Shown here: piece after piece, positions 1 through 5,049 of the stretch
Layout of the letters: each line of letters starts with the position of its first letter
How positions within the stretch are numbered: position 1 is the first letter of the stretch
From: an uncultured Candidatus Melainabacteria bacterium
Lineage (GTDB): Bacteria > Cyanobacteriota > Vampirovibrionia > Gastranaerophilales > Gastranaerophilaceae
Reading direction: 5' to 3'
Assembly (NCBI GenBank): GCA_946186335.1
Contig: CAMHMW010000127.1
Span: 1 to 5,049, forward strand
DNA length: 5,049 nucleotides
Program-made: the position numbers and the translations under genes
The notes under the pieces: generated by a model
Told to the model about the DNA's origin: nothing
Seen by the model: only the letters and a program-made list of their open reading frames with translations
The model's database searches: none

Positions 1-1358
1 TCTCTGTTAAATACCTCTACGCTGTATTGAGAATGAATAAATATCATATCCGTAATCATTGATTTGAGGTTGTCAAAATCCGAAAATGCCATTTTGTTTC
101 TCAAATCGTCCATATTATTTGCAAGAAATTCCATAATAATCGTTTTGTCGTTATGAACAAGGCTTGAAAAATAATCAAATGATTCCTTTGATTTAATTCC
201 TTCAAGATAAATCATATCGGGTGACTGAAACTCAATAAATCTTGCGGCTTTATCCATGTTAAAACCGACATTTTCATTAAATTCACATTGGTTAACCCCT
301 TTGAGTTCGTATTTGGAGATACTCTCGAGAGTCATAATGTTTTTCTTGCCCGATTTTGCCGCTTCAAGCAGAAGTGAATAAATAACATGGGTTTTCCCGC
401 TTAATGATGAACCGCAAACCATGATAATTCCCGGTTTATCAAGAGATTGCTTGATTTCTGCAAGGTCTGTTTTTGATGTGATAATTTCATCGAGTGCCTT
501 TGGCGGTTTGTAAATTTTTAAGAAAATACGTTCGCCCATTATGGTTGGGAAAGTTGAAACACTTGCGATTACAATTATATTATCAACTTTGAAACACAAT
601 TTCCCGAGCTGCGGAACTTCGGAAACTGACGGGTCAAGTTCTGAAAGAGTCTTTAATTTTGCAGTAAACAATGAAACAAGAACAGTCGGAATAGCCCCCT
701 TATTTTCTAGTTGACCATGTTTTTTAAAGTTTACACCAAGACCTTCTTCTTCTCCCTGAAAAGTTACTTCGTGTATTCCTTCAAGAATTGCCTGTTTCAA
801 AATTGCACGTATAATTTTTTGGATGTGGCTATCGCTCAAATCTTCCTTGTGAAGTTCATCCTGCCAGTCATAGCCCGAATTTACGTCTGTTGATATGTTT
901 CCGACAGAAATGTCTGTTTTGTAATACTCATCGATTTTTTTAAGGATACTTTCTTCCGATGAAAGTACCGGATCAATTTCACATTCTGCGGTTTCCATAA
1001 TTTTATCAATTGCAAACAAATCGCGCGGATCTGCCATTGCAACAGTCAGCGTGTTTTTAATTTTAAACAGCGGAATAATTTTGTATCTTCTTGCATCCGA
1101 AAAATTTATATATTTCAGGCAATTTACATCCAAATCATAATCGTCAAGGTTGACAAACGGAGTGTGAAGTTTGGATTCAAGAAAGTTTATAAGTTGTTCT
1201 TCCGTTATAAATCCTGAATTGACAAGCGCTTGCCCGATATTGATATTTTGGGCGTTAGCAATTTCTTCCGCCTGTTCAACAACTTCATACTGAACAAGAC
1301 CTTCTCTTACCAAATCATATTTTAATGTTTCAAGAGTTTTGTTTGTAATAATATTCAT
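1..1358 (-). CDS. Divergent GspE/PilB-family secretion/pilus ATPase paralogue, C-terminus cut by window edge
   Basis: The gene starts at ATG 1358 and runs off the left edge after 452 codons. Residues ~10-145 resemble the GspE N-terminal/MshEN domain: 'GFITEEQL' at 50-56, 'PFVNLDDY' at 67-74, and 'IPLF...LTVAMADPRDLFAID' across 95-118. Residues ~170-452 follow the type II/IV secretion ATPase core: 'STFPTIMGER' at 268-277 and a consensus-compatible Walker A, GSSLSGKT, at 316-323 (K322). The rest is eroded. The usual SDIH..P segment reads 'GIHEVTFQ'. Arginines expected in the RxRxDG and LRVST stretches are N210/K212 and S266. The Asp box keeps E345 but loses the following Asp. The Walker B GEIRD-type stretch is 'EGIKS', and the His box has no His. 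Family proteins power type IV pilus or type II secretion assembly at the cytoplasmic membrane; this copy may instead be regulatory. It lies 1 bp after the response regulator stop with only a weak GGA site (1367-1369), so coupled translation is likely. The family is secure; activity is uncertain. Confidence 0.85.
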   Translation of the reverse strand, partial: MNIITNKTLETLKYDLVREGLVQYEVVEQAEEIANAQNINIGQALVNSGFITEEQLINFLESKLHTPFVNLDDYDLDVNCLKYINFSDARRYKIIPLFKIKNTLTVAMADPRDLFAIDKIMETAECEIDPVLSSEESILKKIDEYYKTDISVGNISTDVNSGYDWQDELHKEDLSDSHIQKIIRAILKQAILEGIHEVTFQGEEEGLGVNFKKHGQLENKGAIPTVLVSLFTAKLKTLSELDPSVSEVPQLGKLCFKVDNIIVIASVSTFPTIMGERIFLKIYKPPKALDEIITSKTDLAEIKQSLDKPGIIMVCGSSLSGKTHVIYSLLLEAAKSGKKNIMTLESISKYELKGVNQCEFNENVGFNMDKAARFIEFQSPDMIYLEGIKSKESFDYFSSLVHNDKTIIMEFLANNMDDLRNKMAFSDFDNLKSMITDMIFIHSQYSVEVFNR

Positions 1359-1359
1359 A

Positions 1360-1773
1360 TTATTTTTCCGCAGTTTCCGTTATTTTTTCGGAAGTTAATT
1401 CTTCTGTTTCATTATCAAGATATTTTTCAACTTTTGCTACAACATCATCCAAATCAAACGGTTTTGTAATGTATTCATCTGCTCCCGTTTCTTCTCCGAT
1501 AAGTTTGTCTTCCTCCTGAGTACGTGCCGTTATCATCAAAATAGGAATGTTTTTATATTTGTTATCAAATTTTAACAACCGGCTGATTTTGTAACCGTTA
1601 ATTCTGGGCATCATTACATCAAGCAGGATTAAATCGGGCATGATTTCTCTTGCAAGTTTGAGCCCGTCCTCTCCGTTATATGCGCAATAGCAGGTATATT
1701 TACCGTTTTCCAGTACGAATTTTAAACTTTCAACGATATCCTGTTCGTCATCAACAATAAGTATTTTTTTCAT
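1360..1773 (-). CDS. Single-domain CheY-like response regulator
   Basis: This 137-residue protein is a stand-alone receiver domain. All receiver hallmarks are present: acidic pocket D8-D9 in 'ILIVDDE', phosphoacceptor D52 in 'LLDVMMP', T82 in 'MITA', and K104 in 'YITKPFD' with Y101 as the switch aromatic. The fold ends near residue 120. The remaining ~17 residues are a Glu/Thr-rich tail with no DNA-binding or enzymatic output domain, so the protein should act by phosphorylation-dependent protein contact. The start is supported by AAGGGG (1779-1784) five bases upstream. The gene follows dxr by 39 bp, has its own probable promoter, and is followed after 1 bp by the GspE/PilB-like gene, which makes that protein a candidate partner. 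The histidine kinase at 3353-5035 is the only kinase in the window and a candidate phosphodonor, although dxr and the orphan gene lie between them. Confidence 0.95.
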   Translation of the reverse strand: MKKILIVDDEQDIVESLKFVLENGKYTCYCAYNGEDGLKLAREIMPDLILLDVMMPRINGYKISRLLKFDNKYKNIPILMITARTQEEDKLIGEETGADEYITKPFDLDDVVAKVEKYLDNETEELTSEKITETAEK

Positions 1774-1778
1774 ATTAT

Positions 1779-1784
1779 CCCCTT
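1779..1784 (-). promoter_or_regulatory. Shine-Dalgarno site of the response regulator
   Basis: The minus strand reads AAGGGG five bases before the ATG at 1773. This is a good anti-16S match at acceptable spacing and fixes the start codon. It contrasts with dxr, which has no such site. Confidence 0.75.
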
Positions 1785-1797
1785 GTCCGTTGACGAT

Positions 1798-1826
1798 ATT
1801 ATAACATATTTTTTAATTTATGCCTA
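1798..1826 (-). promoter_or_regulatory. Probable sigma-70-type promoter for the response regulator/ATPase-like pair
   Basis: On the minus strand an extended -10 element, TG-T-TATAAT, occupies 1806-1798. A 4/6 match to TTGACA (TAGGCA, 1826-1821) lies 17 bp upstream, inside the last codons of dxr. Transcription would start near 1791, giving a leader of about 17 bases that contains the AAGGGG site. No terminator hairpin is visible between dxr and this promoter, so some read-through from dxr is also expected. The assignment is from motif matching only. Confidence 0.6.
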
Positions 1827-2949
1827 GTTGCTTAATAATTTCCCTTGTTTTAATTCTTATTTCTTTGTCAATTTCAAAGATTTCATCAATTGCGGGGTTT
1901 TGCATAACTTTATGTGATGACATCATTTTTTCGGTAATTTTATAAATGTCATAAAATTTTATTTTTTCTTCAAGGAATGCAAAAACAGCTTCTTCATTTG
2001 CCGCATTAAGGCACACGGTTGCGCTTCCGCCTGTTTGTCCTGCATAATAAGCAAGTTTTACGGTCGGGAATTTTTCAAAATCGGGTTTTTCAAAATCAAG
2101 CCGCGCAATTTCAGAAAAACTGAAACTTTTTGATTTTATTCCCTTATAGCGTTCAGGGTATGTAATTGCATACTGAATCGGAATGTGCATGCTGGGCAGC
2201 CCGAGTTGTGCTATTACACTTCCGTCTTTGTATTCAATTGCTGAGTGAACAATACTTTGGGGGTGAATTACCACTTCAATTTTTTCATAAGGCATGTTGA
2301 AAAGATGATGCGCCTCAATTATTTCAAGCCCCTTATTCATAAGGGTTGCGGAATCAACCGTAATTTTTCTTCCCATATTCCATCTGGGGTGTGCGAGAGC
2401 CTCTTTTACGGTTGCCTGTTTCATTTCTTCCGTTGTTTTGTGTAAGAATGGTCCTCCGCTCGCCGTTATAATAAGTTTTTCAACCTGTGAAATATTTTTT
2501 ATACACTGATGTATCGCACAGTGTTCGCTGTCAACGGGAATGATTTTTACTCCGTTTTCTTTTGCTTTTGCCATGACAATATCCCCTGCCATGACAAGAG
2601 TTTCTTTGTTTGCAAGAGCAATATCAATACCGCACTCAATTGCTTTAAGAGTCGGTTTTAAGCCGATTTTTCCGGATACGGCAACAAGGATAATGTCGTT
2701 TTCTTTATTTGAACAAATATCCTCTAATGACATATAATTAGCACCGGCAAGTTCATCTCTGTTGTTGCAGAAAGCGTATTTCGGTTTAAACTTTCGGATT
2801 TGTTCGTTCAAAAGTTTTGAGTTGCTCCCGCCTGTCAGTGCGACAATTTCAAATTTATCAGACAGTTTTTCAATTACTTCAAGCGCCTGAGTGCCGATTG
2901 AACCTGTAGAACCGAGTATGCTGATTTTTCTTTTTTGTGTGTTCATCAT
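1813..2949 (-). CDS. dxr: 1-deoxy-D-xylulose-5-phosphate reductoisomerase (DXR/IspC)
   Basis: This enzyme rearranges and reduces DXP to 2-C-methyl-D-erythritol 4-phosphate using NADPH and a divalent metal, the second step of the MEP isoprenoid pathway in the cytosol. The 378-residue protein is near the usual bacterial length (E. coli 398). It has the NADPH motif GSTGSIG at 13-19, 'ALANKETLVMAG' at 111-122, the metal site D140 and E142 in 'PVDSEH' with E209 in 'NKGLE', substrate contacts S164, H187, N205 and K206, and the flexible-loop W190 in 'HPRWNMGRK'. Nothing is missing, so it should be active and fosmidomycin-type inhibitors should fit its site. Two ATGs stand in tandem (2949 and 2946). 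Neither has a Shine-Dalgarno site, and the promoter position favours a leaderless message beginning at or near the second. The neighbours are not the cdsA/rseP genes often found beside dxr; here it is followed by a response regulator. Confidence 0.98.
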   Translation of the reverse strand: MMNTQKRKISILGSTGSIGTQALEVIEKLSDKFEIVALTGGSNSKLLNEQIRKFKPKYAFCNNRDELAGANYMSLEDICSNKENDIILVAVSGKIGLKPTLKAIECGIDIALANKETLVMAGDIVMAKAKENGVKIIPVDSEHCAIHQCIKNISQVEKLIITASGGPFLHKTTEEMKQATVKEALAHPRWNMGRKITVDSATLMNKGLEIIEAHHLFNMPYEKIEVVIHPQSIVHSAIEYKDGSVIAQLGLPSMHIPIQYAITYPERYKGIKSKSFSFSEIARLDFEKPDFEKFPTVKLAYYAGQTGGSATVCLNAANEEAVFAFLEEKIKFYDIYKITEKMMSSHKVMQNPAIDEIFEIDKEIRIKTREIIKQLGIN

Positions 2950-2953
2950 AAAT

Positions 2954-2962
2954 ATTATAGCA
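2954..2962 (-). promoter_or_regulatory. Extended -10 promoter of dxr, apparently leaderless
   Basis: The minus strand reads TG-C-TATAAT at 2962-2954. No TTGACA-like -35 is found 16-18 bp upstream (the stretch is A-rich), which fits an extended -10 promoter. Only four bases separate the box from the first ATG (2949) and seven from the second (2946). Normal start-site spacing would therefore put +1 at about 2946-2948, on the start codons themselves. Confidence 0.6.
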
Positions 2963-2983
2963 AAAAAATTTGTGTTTCTTTTT

Positions 2984-2989
2984 TATAAT
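2984..2989 (+). promoter_or_regulatory. Probable -10 element of the orphan plus-strand gene
   Basis: A perfect TATAAT lies 27 bp before the ATG at 3017. Transcription would begin near 2996 and leave a leader of about 21 bases holding the ribosome site. No good -35 hexamer or TGn extension is present; upstream is an A/T tract shared with the opposing dxr promoter, whose -10 is only 24 bp away. The two polymerase footprints would overlap. Confidence 0.5.
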
Positions 2990-3003
2990 CACAAACAAAA
3001 ATA

Positions 3004-3010
3004 TAAGGAG
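3004..3010 (+). promoter_or_regulatory. Strong Shine-Dalgarno site of the orphan gene
   Basis: TAAGGAG sits six bases before the ATG at 3017. It is the best ribosome site in the window, supports the reality of this small gene, and shows that the host does use Shine-Dalgarno initiation. Confidence 0.85.
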
Positions 3011-3016
3011 TAAAAT

Positions 3017-3352
3017 ATGTATAATTCCATATCACCGATATCTTTTCAGGGAAATTTGATAGTTACAACAATACAGCGTGGAGAACACGTATATAAAAGT
3101 TTTGATACAACCGAAGCGCAGGACAAATTGATTTGTATGGTTGCAAAAAGTTTGGCAGCACCCGATGAAGTAACCGTTCTATCCAAAAAAGATGCCAAAT
3201 TTTTCCATGCGCTAATGGAATTTATAACAAATTCAAAAATCAGAAATATCAAGAATGAAAAAGCAATTTATTATAATGGAAAAGATCAGGTTGAGTTTTC
3301 TGACCGTAATGCAAATTTGCTTGGCGGAGTTAAAGTTGAGTTAAATTACTGA
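3017..3352 (+). CDS. Small orphan protein of unknown function with 'SPISFQGN' N-terminus
   Basis: I do not recognise a family for this 111-residue protein. It has no signal peptide, membrane segment, Cys cluster or catalytic motif. The N-terminus (residues 1-13) carries 'SPISFQGN', a short style of start I associate with many lineage-specific proteins of Gastranaerophilales; this is recollection, not a search. Residues ~30-75 look helical and mixed-charge, and residues ~80-111 look strand-rich ('KAIYYNGKDQVEF', 'GGVKVELNY'), suggesting a small alpha/beta cytosolic protein. That it is a real gene is supported by the strong TAAGGAG site, the upstream TATAAT, and exact packing against the neighbouring kinase gene: its TGA (3350-3352) directly abuts the kinase stop. 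An opposite-strand reading of the same region (3046-3252) has no comparable start signals. Function is unknown. Confidence 0.8.
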   Translation: MYNSISPISFQGNLIVTTIQRGEHVYKSFDTTEAQDKLICMVAKSLAAPDEVTVLSKKDAKFFHALMEFITNSKIRNIKNEKAIYYNGKDQVEFSDRNANLLGGVKVELNY

Positions 3353-5035
3353 TTATTTTTCAAGTACGGGAATTGCGACGTGGAAACTTGAGCCTTTGTT
3401 TTCTTCGCTGTCACACCAGATTGCCCCGTTATGAGCCTTTACATAACGTTTTGCAATAGGCAGCCCCAAACCTGTACCTCCGACTTTGCGGGATAGAGAA
3501 TTTTCTATCTGGGTAAATTTATCAAAGGCACGTGTCAGGTCTTGTTTTTTAATTCCGATACCTTCATCAATTACGCTCACCACAACATATTCCCCGTTCA
3601 GATTTTTCAACTCGTCCTCAAATTGCGGGTTTGTATGGATATCATAAGCATTTTTAAGTTCTGATTTAATAGTGATACTTTTGCCCTCGGGGGTGAATTT
3701 AATAGCGTTTGAAACAAGGTTATTCAAAACCTGACCGAGACGCAGAGAATCCGCATAAATATCGGGCAGATTTTCCTGCTCGTTTGTACGGAAGTTTATG
3801 GAATGTTCTTTGGCAACGTTGTCAAAACTGTTTTTGACATTTTGGATAACGGAATGAATGTTCATTGTTTCATAACAGTATTCCATTTTTCCCGCTTCAA
3901 TCTTATCCATATCCAGAATATTGTTGATTATTTCGGTAAGGTTTTCAACATTTCTTTTTGCCATGTCAACAAATTTTATTCCGTCCTCGTTCAACTCTCC
4001 GCATCTGCCGCCTGAGAGAATTTTAAGCGCATTTTTCAGGGGAGTCAGAGGGGTTCTCAATTCGTGGGAAGCAATTGAGATAAATTCTGATTTCATATTT
4101 TCAAGTTTTACAAGTTCTTCATTTTTTTGTTTAATTTGTCTGTAAAGACCGGCACTTTTCAGCGGCAGGGAAACCTGCTGAACTATTGTTTGGAAATAGG
4201 TTGCATCATCCGTTGAAAACGGTTTTTCCTTAAAAATTTCTATACATCCGAAGAAATTATCCCCCAAATCAATCGGTGCAAACATAGTATCGTACTGAAA
4301 AATTGAAAAAGTGAATTTGTTTGTCGGGTTTTTAATTATTTTTATGGCTTTTAAATTCTTATCATCAATTTCAAACGGCAGAGCCCTGTTTTCAAAAAGT
4401 GATTTGTAATGGACAATTGCCCTGAATTTTAGAGCATCCATGAGTTCCTCGGATATGTCATAGAGTGAATTTACAATCAAAACAGGTTCGTTTTCAAACC
4501 CGAAAGATAATGTGCTTGTCAAATCAAAACTCAGGGATTTATCCAACCCTTCCGTCATATATTCAAGAAGTTCTTTTGTATCAAGAGTTCCCGCAAACTG
4601 AGAACTTGTTCCGTACAACACATTTAATCTGTATAAACTGTCTGCAAGCGCCTTATTATTTTTAGAAAGAGCATCTGCGTGCTGTTTGTTCTTTATATGG
4701 ATGTCAATTGTGGAAAGTATTAAATCTTCGGACATTGAGTTAATAATATAACCGTTTATATATCTGGAAACAGGTTCGTTAATTTTTTCGCCGTCTGTAA
4801 AAAGAAGTATCCGGATGTTTTCATGAGTTGATTTTATCCTTTTTAAAACAGTTGCAAGGTTTAAAAAATCAAGAGTTTCATCAATTATAATTATGTCAAC
4901 GTTTTCGGTTTCCAGATGGTCAAAGACGGAAGTTTCCGAGCAGCCGTAATTGAAACTGATACCGTTTGCGCTCAGCAGTTTCTTATATTTGTTCAAAAAC
5001 TCATCGTTATCCGAAATTAATAATATACTCCCCAT
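3353..5035 (-). CDS. Sensor histidine kinase: degenerate receiver - GAF-like - HisKA - HATPase_c
   Basis: The 560-residue protein has no signal peptide or membrane segment and should be cytosolic. Residues 1-~115 resemble a receiver domain: D9 and D52 ('IIIIDETLD') and T80 are present. One acidic-pocket Asp is replaced by S8, and the conserved Lys of the K-P motif is N99, so this may be a pseudo-receiver. Residues ~137-297 look like a GAF sensor domain ('FAPIDLGDNFFGCIEIF', then 'LPLKSAGLYRQI'). A short coiled coil (~297-315) leads to the HisKA box 'SHELRTPL' with phospho-acceptor H324. The ATPase domain has the N box (N443 in 'LVSNAIKF'), the G1 box D490-E-G-I-G, the F box 'FDKF' (504-507) and the G2 box GGTGLGLP (519-526). 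All core catalytic motifs are intact. The ATG at 5035 gives a full receiver-like fold from residue 4; the 14 bases visible upstream show no strong ribosome site. The ligand and the partner regulator are unknown; the stand-alone regulator at 1360-1773 is one candidate. Confidence 0.95.
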   Translation of the reverse strand: MGSILLISDNDEFLNKYKKLLSANGISFNYGCSETSVFDHLETENVDIIIIDETLDFLNLATVLKRIKSTHENIRILLFTDGEKINEPVSRYINGYIINSMSEDLILSTIDIHIKNKQHADALSKNNKALADSLYRLNVLYGTSSQFAGTLDTKELLEYMTEGLDKSLSFDLTSTLSFGFENEPVLIVNSLYDISEELMDALKFRAIVHYKSLFENRALPFEIDDKNLKAIKIIKNPTNKFTFSIFQYDTMFAPIDLGDNFFGCIEIFKEKPFSTDDATYFQTIVQQVSLPLKSAGLYRQIKQKNEELVKLENMKSEFISIASHELRTPLTPLKNALKILSGGRCGELNEDGIKFVDMAKRNVENLTEIINNILDMDKIEAGKMEYCYETMNIHSVIQNVKNSFDNVAKEHSINFRTNEQENLPDIYADSLRLGQVLNNLVSNAIKFTPEGKSITIKSELKNAYDIHTNPQFEDELKNLNGEYVVVSVIDEGIGIKKQDLTRAFDKFTQIENSLSRKVGGTGLGLPIAKRYVKAHNGAIWCDSEENKGSSFHVAIPVLEK

Positions 5036-5049
5036 ATCTTAATTTTATG

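Noticed and set aside
711..893. Plus-strand open frame of 60 codons
   Set aside because: It lies wholly opposite the GspE/PilB-like gene, has no ribosome site, and its Phe-rich product is typical of an antisense shadow.
2245..2737. Plus-strand open frames opposite dxr
   Set aside because: They are mirror readings of conserved dxr codons with no initiation signals.
2977..2982. A -35 box for dxr at the standard 17-bp spacing
   Set aside because: The minus strand reads AAAAGA there, which does not resemble TTGACA. The TG extension explains the promoter better.
3046..3252. Minus-strand open frame of 68 codons opposite the orphan gene
   Set aside because: It has no start signals of its own, and the plus-strand gene has a strong Shine-Dalgarno site and a -10 box.
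3360..3391. Inverted repeat TCAAGT...ACTTGA as a terminator for the orphan gene or the kinase
   Set aside because: The stem is only six AT-rich base pairs with a 20-base loop, and there is no clean T run right after it on the plus strand. It is inside kinase codons and could be chance.
3803..4145. Two overlapping plus-strand open frames opposite the kinase HisKA region
   Set aside because: They are antisense to highly conserved kinase motifs and lack ribosome sites.
1..5049. tRNA, rRNA, CRISPR, transposase or attachment-site signals
   Set aside because: The window is almost fully coding; the two non-coding gaps are 67 and 39 bp and hold only promoter-like elements and ribosome sites. No direct repeats of note were seen by eye.

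Overview
The window is low-GC bacterial DNA with five protein genes packed almost end to end. Four are on the minus strand and one small gene is on the plus strand. I see no rRNA, tRNA, CRISPR array, insertion sequence or phage gene. Overall composition, use of the MEP isoprenoid pathway (dxr), a type IV pilus/type II secretion-family ATPase, and a small orphan protein starting with 'SPISFQGN' would fit a gut cyanobacterial relative of the Gastranaerophilales (Vampirovibrionia/Melainabacteria). That placement rests on remembered sequence style and is only moderately secure.

Layout, reading the minus strand from right to left: (1) 5035-3353, a 560-residue sensor histidine kinase with a degenerate receiver domain at the N-terminus, a GAF-like sensor region and an intact HisKA/HATPase core. 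(2) 3352-3017, a 111-residue orphan gene on the plus strand. Its stop codon directly abuts the kinase stop codon, and it is divergent from dxr. (3) 2949-1813, dxr, 1-deoxy-D-xylulose-5-phosphate reductoisomerase, complete and with all catalytic residues. (4) 1773-1360, a single-domain CheY-like response regulator. (5) 1358-1, the first 452 residues of a GspE/PilB-family protein that leaves the window on the left. Its MshEN-type N-terminal domain and Walker A motif are recognisable, but most other catalytic motifs are eroded.

Regulation: the 67-bp gap between dxr and the orphan gene holds two outward-facing TATAAT boxes only 24 bp apart. The dxr box is an extended -10 (TGnTATAAT) placed so close to the ATG that the mRNA would be leaderless. 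The orphan gene has a short leader with a strong Shine-Dalgarno site. A second extended -10 box with a plausible -35 lies in the 39-bp gap between dxr and the response regulator, so the response regulator and the ATPase-like gene probably form a two-gene unit (1 bp apart).

Functional reading: dxr is a housekeeping enzyme that sits by chance or by operon remodelling among signalling genes. The kinase and the stand-alone response regulator could be a cognate pair. The regulator's tight linkage to a probably inactive GspE/PilB paralogue suggests a signalling or regulatory module acting on a pilus or secretion motor. This is inference from gene order and motif loss and is the most interesting lead in the window.
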